This document shows, piece by piece, positions 33,230 to 42,177 of a stretch of 48,491 nt of DNA. The stretch covers positions 1 through 48,491 of the forward strand of contig SOKE01000006.1 in the NCBI GenBank assembly GCA_004375875.1. Reading direction: 5' to 3'. This DNA is from Candidatus Babelota bacterium (GTDB lineage: Bacteria > Babelota > Babeliae > Babelales > Vermiphilaceae). The notes beneath the pieces were generated by a model. The model did no database searches, had not been told where the DNA came from, and was given only the letters and a program-made list of their open reading frames with translations. The position numbers were made by a program, and so were the translations under genes. The stretch's first letter is position 1; every line of letters starts with the position of its first letter.

Positions 33230-34471
33230 TTATTGATACAATAGATAACGTTTACAAAAATCTAATATTTTTCTTCGAATTTTTTCTAAATACTTTTCAT
33301 CTTCAGCATATGCAAGCACATCATCAATTAATTGGGCTATTTCAATAACTTCTTTCTCTTTCATACCACGGGTTGTAATTGCTGGAGTACCGATGCGAAT
33401 ACCACTAGTAACCCACGGTTTTTGAGAATCGAAAGGAATACAACTTCTGCTGACGGTAATGCCTGCTTTTTCAAGTGCGTGCTCTGCTTGTCGTCCTGTA
33501 ATATTTTTTGATCGCACATCAACAATAAACAGATGATTATCAGTTCCACCACTGACAATACGATACCCAAGGTCTTGAAATGCATGTGCCATGGCTTTTG
33601 CATTGGCAATTATTTGTTGTTGGTATTCTTTAAATGATGGCTGTAGTGCTTCTAAAAAACAGACCGCTTTTGCAGCAATTACATGCATAAATGGTCCTCC
33701 TTGAATTCCTGGCATCACCGCTTTATCAAGGTCTGCAGCATAACTATTTTTGCACATAGTAAGACCACCACGTGGTCCTCGCAATGTTTTGTGTGTCGTG
33801 CTGGTAACAAAATCAGCATATTCAATTGGACTTGGATGAAAGCCAGCTGCAACTAAACCAGCAATGTGAGCAATATCTGCAAGAAAAAAAGCACCTACTT
33901 CTTTTGCAATTTTTGCAAATTGTGCAAAATCTATACTCCGTGAATAGGCTGAAGCACCTGCAATAATTAATTTTGGCTTATGCTTGTGTGCAAGTTCAGC
34001 GATAGCATTATAATTGAGCTGTTCAGTTTCTCGATCTACTCCATATTGAATTGCGTTGTAATAAATAGATGAAAAGTTTTTAGGATGGCCATGCGTCATA
34101 TGACCACCTTCTGCCAATCCCATTCCCAAAACGGTATCGTCTGGTTTAAGGGCAGTCATATAGACAGCCATATTTGCTTGTGAGCCAGAATGGGGTTGTA
34201 CATTTATATGATCAGCACCAAATAGTTTTTTGCAGCGTTCAATAGCCAATTTTTCAACGTGATCAACAATGGTACATCCTGCATAATAACGTTTACCAGG
34301 ATATCCTTCTGCATATTTGTTGGTAAGTACAGATCCAAGAACTTTTAAGACTTCTGTTGATGCATAATTTTCAGATGCAATCAAGTTAATTGTTGTTTCT
34401 TCCCGTTGGATTTCTTGTTGAATGAGAGATTCTATTTCATGATCTTTAATGGAAGTATGTTTTGTTGTCAT
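33230..34471 (-). CDS. glyA: Serine hydroxymethyltransferase
   Basis: PLP enzyme interconverting serine and glycine with transfer of a one-carbon unit to tetrahydrofolate. 413 residues is the normal bacterial length. Visible signatures: [82 protein letters not shown] with the PLP-binding Asp/His, and the Schiff-base lysine in [14 protein letters not shown]. The C-terminal part has [12 protein letters not shown] and [16 protein letters not shown]. It lies 14 bases after the minus-strand membrane gene at 34486-35349, so they may be cotranscribed. Confidence 0.97.
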   Translation of the reverse strand: MTTKHTSIKDHEIESLIQQEIQREETTINLIASENYASTEVLKVLGSVLTNKYAEGYPGKRYYAGCTIVDHVEKLAIERCKKLFGADHINVQPHSGSQANMAVYMTALKPDDTVLGMGLAEGGHMTHGHPKNFSSIYYNAIQYGVDRETEQLNYNAIAELAHKHKPKLIIAGASAYSRSIDFAQFAKIAKEVGAFFLADIAHIAGLVAAGFHPSPIEYADFVTSTTHKTLRGPRGGLTMCKNSYAADLDKAVMPGIQGGPFMHVIAAKAVCFLEALQPSFKEYQQQIIANAKAMAHAFQDLGYRIVSGGTDNHLFIVDVRSKNITGRQAEHALEKAGITVSRSCIPFDSQKPWVTSGIRIGTPAITTRGMKEKEVIEIAQLIDDVLAYAEDEKYLEKIRRKILDFCKRYLLYQ

Positions 34472-34485
34472 TTTTTTTAATTACG

Positions 34486-35349
34486 TTAAAAACGAGGATA
34501 TTTGAGTGCATTTAGTTCTTTAATTGGTTTAATGTAGTAATTATACATGGTTGTTTTGAAAATGACGTGCACAGTGGATATCACCCACCAAATGGTAAAA
34601 ATAAGGAATGTTATGATCAGGATCAGAAAATTTGGAATTTGCCAATTCATTTGCAATAGTAGTATCGGGATAGCAAACGGTATCATAGCTAAAAGAGCTA
34701 TAAGTATAATCCATAATTCACCAGCAATAATTTCTGGCAACAGGGCAATAACAATATTTTTTGATTCTTTAAAAGTCTCTGCTATAGTTGTCCGTTCAAT
34801 TGCAATAATAGGCAATACCATGAATGTAATTAAAGTCCATGCAAGACCAAGTACGCTTATCAATAGCATTAAAGGATTGAAAAACTGTTTTGGCTGTAAA
34901 ATAAAGCTGCTCGTTAATTGTATCAGGTAAGCTAAAACAGTGATAATAATTGACCAGACAAGAATAAGCTGTAATTTTTTTGCTACATGCATAACAGTTT
35001 CTTTAATGGTAACTTTTTTATATCTTAATAGTTGATTGACATGATAAATAAGGCAAACCGTTACAAATGTTGAAAGGAAAATATATATAAAAGTAAGAAT
35101 CAGAAGCCATAGATAGTGATGCCATCGTGATAAATCAAAAAGAGGACCAACTCCTTGAATATCTGTTATTAAAAATATATCACATCCGCCAACATTGTAG
35201 CTAATCATTTGCATAAGTAGATACGTTCCAATACCAACAGCAAGATACAAAAGAAGAATTTTATGTTTCCATAAAAATGCAAAACTATTGGAAGCAAGGT
35301 ATATGCCTGTTTTTAATCGTTCCTTGCCATTTCCCCAATTGACATTCAT
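34486..35349 (-). CDS. Six-helix membrane protein, DUF6159-like
   Basis: 287 residues. The N-terminus (GKERLKTGIYLASNSFAFLW, then KHKILLLYLAVGIGTYLL) follows the pattern of DUF6159 proteins, where an amphipathic R.K.G..L...S...L..dK.LL motif precedes the first helix. About six transmembrane helices follow. Between helices 4 and 5 stands VLPIIAIERTTIAETFKESK, the conserved cytoplasmic elbow of that family. No known biochemical function. The similar layout of the 20542 gene suggests a distant relation between the two. The gene is upstream of glyA on the same strand. Confidence 0.65.
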   Translation of the reverse strand: MNVNWGNGKERLKTGIYLASNSFAFLWKHKILLLYLAVGIGTYLLMQMISYNVGGCDIFLITDIQGVGPLFDLSRWHHYLWLLILTFIYIFLSTFVTVCLIYHVNQLLRYKKVTIKETVMHVAKKLQLILVWSIIITVLAYLIQLTSSFILQPKQFFNPLMLLISVLGLAWTLITFMVLPIIAIERTTIAETFKESKNIVIALLPEIIAGELWIILIALLAMIPFAIPILLLQMNWQIPNFLILIITFLIFTIWWVISTVHVIFKTTMYNYYIKPIKELNALKYPRF

Positions 35350-35524
35350 TAGTAACTTCCTTTTTCGTATTATTCTGAAAAATATTTCTACATGAGGTTA
35401 GTATACTCAAAGATGAATTTTGTTATCAATGATTTGGTTGGGTTAATTTTTATCATTTTTCTAGATTGGAACTTTTTCATGGCTAAAAAACACTTGATTT
35501 ATCTTGAATAGAAGGAAAAAATGG

Positions 35525-35553
35525 TTGTTAATTTAACCTTTTTCCCCTATACT
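35525..35553 (+). promoter_or_regulatory. Promoter of paralogue 1
   Basis: TTGTTA at 35525-35530, 17 bases, TATACT at 35548-35553, within the sequence TTTTTCCCCTATACTAGC. The same core is found ahead of paralogue 2. Confidence 0.6.
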
Positions 35554-35599
35554 AGCCTATGATTTTAACAATGCCTTAAATTTAAACCATTTTTTAATA

Positions 35600-35813
35600 A
35601 AGGGACTTTAATATGAGTAAGAAAATTGTTTTAGGAATATTGCTGCTTATTTTTTCTACAGGCACCATCAATTTGCATGCCTCTCTAACTGAAAAGGTTG
35701 CTACAATAAGACAGAAGATAAAAAATTCAATCAAGAAAGTAACTCTCAACGATGTTCTCGATTATACGGCTAAAGCAGCAATAGTAGTGATTGGTGTAGC
35801 GTTAATAGTAGAA
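35600..35813 (+). repeat. ~214 bp near-identical segment, copy 1
   Basis: Matches 36259-36472 with only a few differences by eye, including silent positions. It covers the ribosome site and the first ~67 codons of paralogue 1. Similarity ends abruptly after GTAGAA. Confidence 0.92.
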
Positions 35814-36014
35814 CGAAGACAGCGAAAGACAGAAATTGATATCATTTACTTTTCTCTTTCTAATCATACTTTCAAAATTTTTAATCACGAAAATAGGATG
35901 GACGAACAGGAAGCTAATTTAGATGCTCTGGGCAGGTTTGTAGGATGGGATAAACAAGAAAAAACTGAAGCAGATAAAACACAAAAAACAGCTTCATCAA
36001 GAAGCAGGAAATAA
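35613..36014 (+). CDS. Anchored protein family, paralogue 1
   Basis: 133 residues. Signal-type N-terminus (MSKKIVLGILLLIFSTGTIN, then LHAS), a basic amphipathic stretch (EKVATIRQKIKNSIKKVTLN), and a hydrophobic anchor (AKAAIVVIGVALIVE). After that the sequence departs completely from paralogue 2: a short charged tail of ~65 residues rich in Lys/Glu with a basic end (SSRSRK). It is the shortest of three tandem paralogues. Own promoter upstream; ribosome site AAAGGGA. Function unknown. Confidence 0.7.
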   Translation: MSKKIVLGILLLIFSTGTINLHASLTEKVATIRQKIKNSIKKVTLNDVLDYTAKAAIVVIGVALIVERRQRKTEIDIIYFSLSNHTFKIFNHENRMDEQEANLDALGRFVGWDKQEKTEADKTQKTASSRSRK

Positions 36015-36179
36015 TTTTATTATTGCTCCGATTGTTCTTAGTTTTATCATAAAAACTACACAAAAGAAAAACGTTATTTATAGTTTATGATATTCTCAAA
36101 TATGACTAATTGTACGTAGGTGCTTACTTGTATAATTAAAATTCTGTTATTCAATTTTGCTGCAATTTCATTTTTATGA

Positions 36180-36207
36180 TTGTTATTTTTAATTTTTCCC
36201 CTATACT
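36180..36207 (+). promoter_or_regulatory. Promoter of paralogue 2
   Basis: TTGTTA at 36180-36185, 16 bases, TATACT at 36202-36207, again within TTTTTCCCCTATACTAGC. Confidence 0.6.
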
Positions 36208-36258
36208 AGCGTGTAATTTTTAGTGATGCTTTGAATTTAAGTAATCATCTTTTTAACA

Positions 36259-36472
36259 AAGGGACTTTAATATGAGTAAGAAAATTGTTTCAGGAATATT
36301 GCTGCTCATTTTTTCTACAGGCACCATCAATTTGCATGCCTCTCTAACTGAAAAGGTTGCTACAATAAGACAGAAGATAAAAAATTCAATCAAGAAAGTA
36401 ACTCTCAACGATGTTCTCGATTATACGGCTAAAGCAGCAATAGTAGTGATTGGTGTAGCGTTAATAGTAGAA
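36259..36472 (+). repeat. ~214 bp near-identical segment, copy 2
   Basis: Partner of 35600-35813, covering the ribosome site and first ~67 codons of paralogue 2. Confidence 0.92.
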
Positions 36473-36871
36473 TGTAGGCACCGAAAAGAGCAATTTAAGT
36501 TGATACGTGATGCCCTTAACGAAGGTGCAACACGAATTGAGTCTTTAATAAATCCTTTTCTGAAGAGAATGGCTTCTTTTGAAAACGAAGTTTCAACAAT
36601 ACGGGGGAACTTGATTGGTCAGGAAAAAATCGCTCAATTTATTGCTGAGGCTCGCGAGTGTTTGGCTTATCCTCATACTGAAGTACAAGAAAAGGATGGC
36701 AGAATTATAACACAAACTTTCATGCCTATACAGCGGCAGCTTGATAAAATTTGGAAAGATATTAACCAAATAAAGACGAGCCTGGAAAATCCGAAAGCAG
36801 AAAGAAAATCTCAAAAAGAAACTCCAAACCCTGAAAAAAAAATAAAAAAAAGAGGGAAAGAGAAAAAGTGA
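36272..36871 (+). CDS. Anchored protein family, paralogue 2
   Basis: 199 residues. The first ~67 are almost identical to paralogue 1 (signal, basic helix, hydrophobic anchor). The remainder is different: a helical domain (FKLIRDALNEGATRIESLIN, IAQFIAEARECLAYPHTEVQ, PIQRQLDKIWKDINQIKTSL) and a strongly basic tail (KKIKKRGKEKK). This is a constant anchor with a variable exposed part. Function unknown. Own copy of the TTGTTA/TATACT promoter. Confidence 0.72.
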   Translation: MSKKIVSGILLLIFSTGTINLHASLTEKVATIRQKIKNSIKKVTLNDVLDYTAKAAIVVIGVALIVECRHRKEQFKLIRDALNEGATRIESLINPFLKRMASFENEVSTIRGNLIGQEKIAQFIAEARECLAYPHTEVQEKDGRIITQTFMPIQRQLDKIWKDINQIKTSLENPKAERKSQKETPNPEKKIKKRGKEKK

Positions 36872-37042
36872 ATAAAGAACAATTCCATCAAAATAGGTTC
36901 TGAGTGGGTACACTTCCGTTTCAAACATTTTAATTTTTGAGCTTGCTTATTTTTTATTTTTGTGATTACACTAAATTGAATTTTTTAGTTATGATGAGTT
37001 GGATGTAGTAGTTGTGTACCTTTTTTAAGAAAGGAGATTTAT

Positions 37043-37624
37043 ATGAGTAAGAAGCTTTCTTCAGGAATGTTGCTACTCATTTTTTCTGTAGTTGCGATGG
37101 ATTTACATGCATCGTGGTGGAAGGATTCTCAAACATCTTTGAAAGATAAGGTTGATGTAGCAAAACAAAAGATAAAGAGGGTAGAATTCAAAGATATTCT
37201 CAATTATACTGCGAAGGCAGCAGTAATTACAGGAATTGGCATACTTGCGATTCTAGAATATAAAAACTTTCAAACGAATAAGGAATTGCACACAAAACTA
37301 ATGTCTGAATCAAACGGACAGAAAATAGGTGAAATTCAGGAATCGATTAGTGAACTAGGTACAAAAATAGATGATCAAGGAATGAATAATTTGATAAAGA
37401 TTACTCAGGGTATACATGAGCTAGTGGCTGCAATTCTTGAGATTCGTAAAAGTTCTGCTTCTAAAGAAGATGGACAGCAAACTGAAACAACCGTGACTAA
37501 TGTCTATGAGAAGAAGGTAGACGAAAATTTGCAGAAGGCAGAAAAAGGACTACTCAGCGCAATTACTGAGCTAACTAAGAAAAAAGAGAAAAAAGCAAGA
37601 AAAAGTAAAAGAAAGGTGCTTTAA
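37043..37624 (+). CDS. Anchored protein family, paralogue 3
   Basis: 193 residues. N-terminus clearly related but diverged (MSKKLSSGMLLLIFSVVAMD, then VAKQKIKRVEFKDILNYTAKAA and a hydrophobic anchor). The exposed part is helical, probably coiled coil (KIGEIQESISELGTKIDDQG, NLIKITQGIHELVAAILEIR), and again ends in a basic Lys/Arg tail (KKKEKKARKSKRKVL). A good AAGGAG site precedes ATG 37043, and a strong terminator follows at 37661. It is the oldest-looking member of the trio. No family recognised. Confidence 0.72.
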   Translation: MSKKLSSGMLLLIFSVVAMDLHASWWKDSQTSLKDKVDVAKQKIKRVEFKDILNYTAKAAVITGIGILAILEYKNFQTNKELHTKLMSESNGQKIGEIQESISELGTKIDDQGMNNLIKITQGIHELVAAILEIRKSSASKEDGQQTETTVTNVYEKKVDENLQKAEKGLLSAITELTKKKEKKARKSKRKVL

Positions 37625-37660
37625 TAACAAAAAAGCTAAAAAACAATAGAAGTATTTTGT

Positions 37661-37698
37661 AAAGGAGTTACCGTTGCGGGTAGCTCCTTTAATTTTTA
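37661..37698 (+). terminator. Strong rho-independent terminator
   Basis: Stem AAAGGAGTTACC / GGTAGCTCCTTT (12 bp with one G-T pair) around GTTGCG, followed by AATTTTTATT. It ends the paralogue 3 transcript. Confidence 0.9.
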
Positions 37699-37801
37699 TT
37701 CGGAGTGCTTAACTCTTTACTATTTCCTTGCATTACAATCATCGTTTTTATTACAGTAATATGAAAGAAAATTTTTAATTGCGCACAAAAGAGGAATTAA
37801 A

Positions 37802-38053
37802 ATGAGAGAAGAAGAGAGAGAAAAAGGATCAGAAGAAGAAGAGTTAGATATATATCGTTATAAGCCAGAGTCTGGAGTAAAATATACAAAACATGGTGTT
37901 CCAGAACGAATTCAAACTTATTGGCGCAAATTAATGGATTCAACACAAAAACGAATGAGCCATGGTGCAGTAAACATTGCACGAATGATTTCATGGGCAC
38001 GCAGGGAAAATTGGCGTCGTGGAGGAGAAGGAAACAGAGAGAAAAAAAAATAA
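37802..38053 (+). CDS. Small highly charged protein
   Basis: 83 residues from ATG 37802, with GAGGA six bases upstream. N-terminal acidic run (REEEREKGSEEEELDIYRYK), a middle part KYTKHGVPERIQTYWRKLMD, and a basic end (WARRENWRRGGEGNREKKK). No signal peptide or membrane segment. It is flanked by terminators on both sides (37661 and 38099), so it is a single-gene transcript. Charge pattern could suit nucleic-acid binding, but that is speculation. No family recognised. Confidence 0.6.
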   Translation: MREEEREKGSEEEELDIYRYKPESGVKYTKHGVPERIQTYWRKLMDSTQKRMSHGAVNIARMISWARRENWRRGGEGNREKKK

Positions 38054-38098
38054 AACATTCTCATTTTTCTTATCAACTATTTTGATTTTCTGTAGACT

Positions 38099-38130
38099 AA
38101 GGCCAGTAAATGTCTGGCCTTTATTTTTTA
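38099..38130 (+). terminator. Rho-independent terminator
   Basis: Stem AAGGCCAG / CTGGCCTT (8 bp) around TAAATGT, then TATTTTTT. It ends the transcript of the small charged protein. Confidence 0.9.
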
Positions 38131-38187
38131 CAACAGCGAATATTCCATTCTTTTATGGAGAAAACAAAATAAAATAGAGCAATTAGT

Positions 38188-40050
38188 ATGAATCAATTAA
38201 AACAGTTTCTTGAACATAAAGCATATAATTTGCGTGTTTCGTCAATTCGTATGACTTCAAATGCTGGTTCAGGTCATCCAACTTCTTGTCTTTCAGCTGC
38301 AGATTTAGTTGCAGCATTATTCTTTTATGCGATGCATTTTGATCCAAAACATATCGATAATCCCGATAATGACCGTTTTATTTTATCGAAGGGGCATGCA
38401 TCTCCTATTTTATACGCAGTATGGAAAGAACTTGGCGCATTGACTGAAAAAGATTTGCTCACTTATCGTCACCTTGATTCAACGCTTGAAGGGCATCCAA
38501 CACTCAGATTTCCGTATGCAGAAGCAGCTACTGGATCACTTGGCATCGGACTTTCGATTGGTGCTGGTATGTCATTTGCAGCACGATTGGATAAACGTGA
38601 TTTTTATACCTATGTACTACTTGGAGATAGTGAAATTACTGAAGGATGCATATGGGAGGCAATTGAAATTGCTGCTTATTATAAGCTGCATAATCTCGTT
38701 GGAGTACTTGATTGCAATCGATTAGGACAAAGTACCGAAACAATCCATGGATACAATGTTGATCGGTATAAAGCTAAATTTGAGGCATTTGGGTGGAAAA
38801 GCATTGTTATCGATGGGCATAATATGAATCAAATTATGGAAGCTCTTGATAAAGCTCGTAAAGATACAGATCAACCAACAATGATTATTGCCAAAACATT
38901 TAAAAGTTATGGGGTTGAGCAGGCAGAAGATAAACTTAGTTTTCATGGAAAAGCGTTTAAAAAAGAACAGCTTCCCAATATTTTGAAAGAGCTTAAGCAA
39001 CGCTTTTCCGATGCAGCTTCATATAACGGTGATTATAAATGGAAACCCAAACTACCAAAAGGTAAATCCGAAAAATCAAAAACCTGTATTGATATTAAGT
39101 TGCAAGACCCATCTTATAAACATAATGAAGAAATTCCTACGCGCAAGGTATATGGACAAACATTGGCAAAGTTAGGTGATGTCTGCGATCGTATTATTAG
39201 TTTGGATGGTGAAGTAAAAAATTCTACATTTGCTGAAATTTTTGAAGCAGCACATCCTGATCGTTTTATTCAATGTTTTATTGCTGAACAGAATATGGTT
39301 GGCATGGCAGTTGGTCTTAATCGGCGCGGTTTTATTCCTTTCGTTTCAACATTTGGTGCCTTTTTTACCCGCGCATTTGATCAAATTCGTATGGCGGCTA
39401 TAGGTACTGCGAATTTACGTTTAGTTGGTTCTCATGCTGGTGTTTCAATTGGACAAGATGGCCCTTCTCAAATGGCGCTTGAAGATATTTCAATGATGCG
39501 TAGTCTACCTGGCTCTATTGTGCTCTATCCCTGTGATGCAGTGAGTACCTATAAATTGGTGCACCAGATGCTTGAATATACAAAGGGTATTAGTTATTTG
39601 CGAACAACACGCATGGCAACACCAGTCATTTATAGTGCTCATGAAAAATTTCCTATTGGTGGATGTAAACTGTTACGACAAAGTACTAAAGATAAAGCAT
39701 GTATTATCGGTGCAGGAATAACTGTTTTTGAAGCATTAAAAGCATATGAATTACTTAAAAATGAAAATATTTCTGTCTCTATTATCGATCTTTATTCAAT
39801 TAAACCACTTGATACTAATACTATAATTTCAGTAGCCCAAAAAGCAGGAAATAAAGTAATTACGGTAGAAGATCATTACTTAGAAGGTGGGCTTGGTCAA
39901 GCAGTTTTATATGCTCTGCGCAATAGTGATATTTATATTGATTGCTTAGCGGTCAATCAATTACCGCGCTCTGGTAAACCGGAAGAACTTTTGGCTCTCT
40001 GTGATATTGATGCTCATGCAATAATAAAAAAAGTAAAACAACTGATATAA
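38188..40050 (+). CDS. tkt: Transketolase, short animal-type form
   Basis: Thiamine-diphosphate enzyme of the non-oxidative pentose phosphate pathway, moving two-carbon units between sugar phosphates. The N-terminal TPP domain has NAGSGHPTSCLSAADL, LSKGHASPILYAVW, and the GDSEITEG...LDCNRLGQS diphosphate/metal motif. The pyrimidine domain has DRIISLDGEVKNSTFAEIF, FIAEQNMVGMAVG with the catalytic Glu, and SHAGVSIGQDGPSQMALEDI. The C-terminal domain has VEDHYLEGGLGQAV and LPRSGKPEELL. 620 residues and these exact motifs match the shorter animal/archaeal-like class rather than the ~660-residue E. coli enzyme. Its last 221 bases are duplicated downstream. Confidence 0.95.
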   Translation: MNQLKQFLEHKAYNLRVSSIRMTSNAGSGHPTSCLSAADLVAALFFYAMHFDPKHIDNPDNDRFILSKGHASPILYAVWKELGALTEKDLLTYRHLDSTLEGHPTLRFPYAEAATGSLGIGLSIGAGMSFAARLDKRDFYTYVLLGDSEITEGCIWEAIEIAAYYKLHNLVGVLDCNRLGQSTETIHGYNVDRYKAKFEAFGWKSIVIDGHNMNQIMEALDKARKDTDQPTMIIAKTFKSYGVEQAEDKLSFHGKAFKKEQLPNILKELKQRFSDAASYNGDYKWKPKLPKGKSEKSKTCIDIKLQDPSYKHNEEIPTRKVYGQTLAKLGDVCDRIISLDGEVKNSTFAEIFEAAHPDRFIQCFIAEQNMVGMAVGLNRRGFIPFVSTFGAFFTRAFDQIRMAAIGTANLRLVGSHAGVSIGQDGPSQMALEDISMMRSLPGSIVLYPCDAVSTYKLVHQMLEYTKGISYLRTTRMATPVIYSAHEKFPIGGCKLLRQSTKDKACIIGAGITVFEALKAYELLKNENISVSIIDLYSIKPLDTNTIISVAQKAGNKVITVEDHYLEGGLGQAVLYALRNSDIYIDCLAVNQLPRSGKPEELLALCDIDAHAIIKKVKQLI

Positions 40051-40120
40051 AGAAATTCCTTTTTATGTAAGTACTATTTTTCTTATTCTTCGTCTTTTAT
40101 TCTTACTGACTTGTTTTTTC
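39830..40120 (+). repeat. 291 bp direct repeat, copy 1 (tkt 3' end)
   Basis: Identical, as far as I can read, to 40686-40976. It includes the last 73 codons of tkt plus the convergent 3' end of the hydrolase gene. Confidence 0.97.
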
Positions 40121-40390
40121 AACCATCAAAAATTTTGTTAAATCGTTTTTCCTATTGACTAGAGCTTGCAATTTTTCTTGATTTTCAGTTTTAATTACAG
40201 GTTCATAGTCTTTGTAATTTTTATAAGCAAACTCAGCAATTTTTTGAGCGTCAATTTTATCGGTTTTGCATTTGCAACCACTTGCAATAATAAACCCCCT
40301 TATTCTTCTTGGATCAATAATCCAAAGATTATAGGAGTTTTTTATTAAAATTTTTGCTAGGCAAGAGCCTAGGATATTATAGATATCTTG
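40121..40390 (-). mobile_element. IS110-family transposase fragment
   Basis: The minus strand from 40390 reads LAKILIKNSYNLWIIDPRRI, then RGFIIASGCKCKTDKIDAQK, then IAEFAYKNYKDYEP and LQALVNRKNDLTKFLMVEK. VVNP/IDPRR.R.F followed by KTD.iDA..IA.FA is the hallmark of the DEDD (RuvC-like) domain of IS110 transposases. Both ends are missing: a stop precedes it at 40391-40393, and it runs into the 291 bp repeat at 40120. No active element. Confidence 0.75.
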
Positions 40391-40405
40391 TTATATATAT
40401 GCTAA

Positions 40406-40906
40406 CCTTTATACGATCTGAGCCAAACGCCGGTAAGCGCTGAAGAGTTTACAGTCAGATTGCGGCAAAATTTTAATGATCTTGTAATGGCCTTAAATAT
40501 CAAGACTTCAGGCTATTACTCACAAGAGGAATTTGTTAATGGAAAACTGTTCTATCCTGACTATAGTCGTGATTATAGTTGTGTCGATTCTCGTATTTCA
40601 CCTCCTCCGACATTTCGTCAAGTTTTTAGGAAAACGATAGACATCGGCGCTCTTCCCGGCGGTGGTCCATACCCGCAAACTAAAACAGTAGCCCAAAAAG
40701 CAGGAAATAAAGTAATTACGGTAGAAGATCATTACTTAGAAGGTGGGCTTGGTCAAGCAGTTTTATATGCTCTGCGCAATAGTGATATTTATATTGATTG
40801 CTTAGCGGTCAATCAATTACCGCGCTCTGGTAAACCGGAAGAACTTTTGGCTCTCTGTGATATTGATGCTCATGCAATAATAAAAAAAGTAAAACAACTG
40901 ATATAA
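40406..40906 (+). pseudogene. Phage-like structural protein fragment fused to duplicated tkt end
   Basis: The frame starts after a stop at 40403. It reads LSQTPVSAEEFTVRLRQNFN, DLVMALNIKTSGYYSQEEFV, NGKLFYPDYSRD, then PPPTFRQVFRKTIDIGALPG up to 40685. This part is less AT-rich than the neighbourhood and resembles the N-terminal region of phage structural proteins that carry an FRKxIDxGALP motif (recalled, not searched). From 40686 it continues in frame into the last 73 codons of transketolase. The hybrid has no ribosome site or credible start. Most likely non-functional debris. Confidence 0.5.
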
Positions 40907-40976
40907 AGAAATTCCTTTTTATGTAAGTACTATTTTTCTTATTCTTCGTCTTTTATTCTTACTGACTTGTTTTTTC
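40686..40976 (+). repeat. 291 bp direct repeat, copy 2
   Basis: Partner of 39830-40120. It now serves as the real 3' end of the minus-strand hydrolase gene. Confidence 0.97.
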
Positions 40977-41893
40977 TTAAGATCGATAATTACATAATCA
41001 GTTTCAGCATTTTTTTTACTTACTTTAGCCCCCATTTGCTGTTCTTTATCTAAAACATTTAAAATTGCAGGAAGTTTGTTTACAAAGTGCCCAAATATAA
41101 ACTCACTATGAAGAATTGAACGTCCATATATTTTTATTTCTGCCTGTGACAGTTTTTGATGATCAGGAAACAGTCTCTTTGAAAAAAGTGGATAATTCTT
41201 ATTTTCTTTATAAATTCCCTGTGGATCAGCTATTTGTAAAAATTCACCACGCGAAAATAAAGAATATACCCGTTTAAACAGGGGGTCTTCAACAAACTTC
41301 TTCGTCCTCTCTTGTACCGGGCATGCCAATAAAATAAGTTCCGAAACAGTAAATGGTGCTTGTTCTCTTTTTACCTCTGCTAAATTAAGTGCAACATTAC
41401 CGCCATGGCTATGAGTAATAATCCTGAATACAGGAGTTACCCCATGTTGCTCTTTATACTGCATAGCTATAGTGGTCAATGCTGCATAAAGATCTTCTGC
41501 TGCCTTTTTACGTTCATTAAAATCCAACCTTCCCGACCAGCCAAAAAGATAAAAGTTCTTAATTTTAAAGCGATCAGGATCAAGTGCTGAAAGATTACGA
41601 GCAATTTTATGCATGTGACAGGATTTTGGTATATCACAAATATTGCTGATGCCTGCAGGACCATAGAGTATTTCTTGTAGAGCAAATCGCGTAATTAAAC
41701 GGGTGCCATGTACCCATATAGTAATTGTTGGTTGTTTATGTTCTGCTGTTTTTCCAGTATTTTCTTTTAATTCACACGATTGTTTTGTTTGAGCTGTTTT
41801 TTCTTTGATTATCTTATTTTTAAGATTTCCCCATCCGCATGCTAAGATAAAACCAATGAATAGTGTGAAGAGAAAAGTTTTTTTAAACTGCAT
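40919..41893 (-). CDS. Lipoprotein alpha/beta hydrolase (lipase-like)
   Basis: 324 residues from ATG 41893 (GGGGGA ribosome site; an upstream in-frame start at 41905 is less likely). The N-terminus MQFKKTFLFTLFIGFILAC ends in a lipobox (ILAC), so it should be a lipoprotein. The hydrolase core shows ITIWVHGTRLI (oxyanion-hole HG) and the nucleophile elbow ITHSHGGNVALNLAE with Ser in T-H-S-H-G. A later His-containing region (ILHSEFIFGHFVNKL) may supply the catalytic His. The C-terminus is strongly basic (KNKRRRIRKIVLT) and lies inside the 291 bp repeat. The gene is convergent with tkt. Substrate unknown; lipase or esterase is likely. Confidence 0.78.
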   Translation of the reverse strand: MQFKKTFLFTLFIGFILACGWGNLKNKIIKEKTAQTKQSCELKENTGKTAEHKQPTITIWVHGTRLITRFALQEILYGPAGISNICDIPKSCHMHKIARNLSALDPDRFKIKNFYLFGWSGRLDFNERKKAAEDLYAALTTIAMQYKEQHGVTPVFRIITHSHGGNVALNLAEVKREQAPFTVSELILLACPVQERTKKFVEDPLFKRVYSLFSRGEFLQIADPQGIYKENKNYPLFSKRLFPDHQKLSQAEIKIYGRSILHSEFIFGHFVNKLPAILNVLDKEQQMGAKVSKKNAETDYVIIDLKKKQVSKNKRRRIRKIVLT

Positions 41894-42026
41894 CTGTTCC
41901 CCCAATTTATTTCTAGTTTATTTTAATATCATTAAAAATGATTTATATTATTTTACCATGATTTTGTGTTTTATACCAAGCTGTCTCTATAAAAAAGGGG
42001 TATTTTAAGAGTATTCAGCATAAAAA

Positions 42027-42097
42027 ACAGTTTTATTTTTCGAGGATTTACGCCTTGGTAATCATACGAAGACAGCCAAAGCCGAATAAAAAACTGT
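42027..42097 (-). other. Inverted repeat, possible minus-strand structured leader or small RNA
   Basis: ACAGTTTTATTTTTCG at 42027-42042 faces CGAATAAAAAACTGT at 42083-42097. Read on the minus strand the outer stem ends in CTGTTTTTT, like a terminator. It lies 130-200 bases upstream of the hydrolase start, so it could be a leader structure or a separate small RNA. Confidence 0.35.
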
Positions 42098-42177
42098 AGC
42101 AAAAGGCCTTTAATAAAGGGAAAAAACGGTTCCTGAGCAGAATTTATTCAAAATCTTAAAAAATTTTTTTAAAACTA

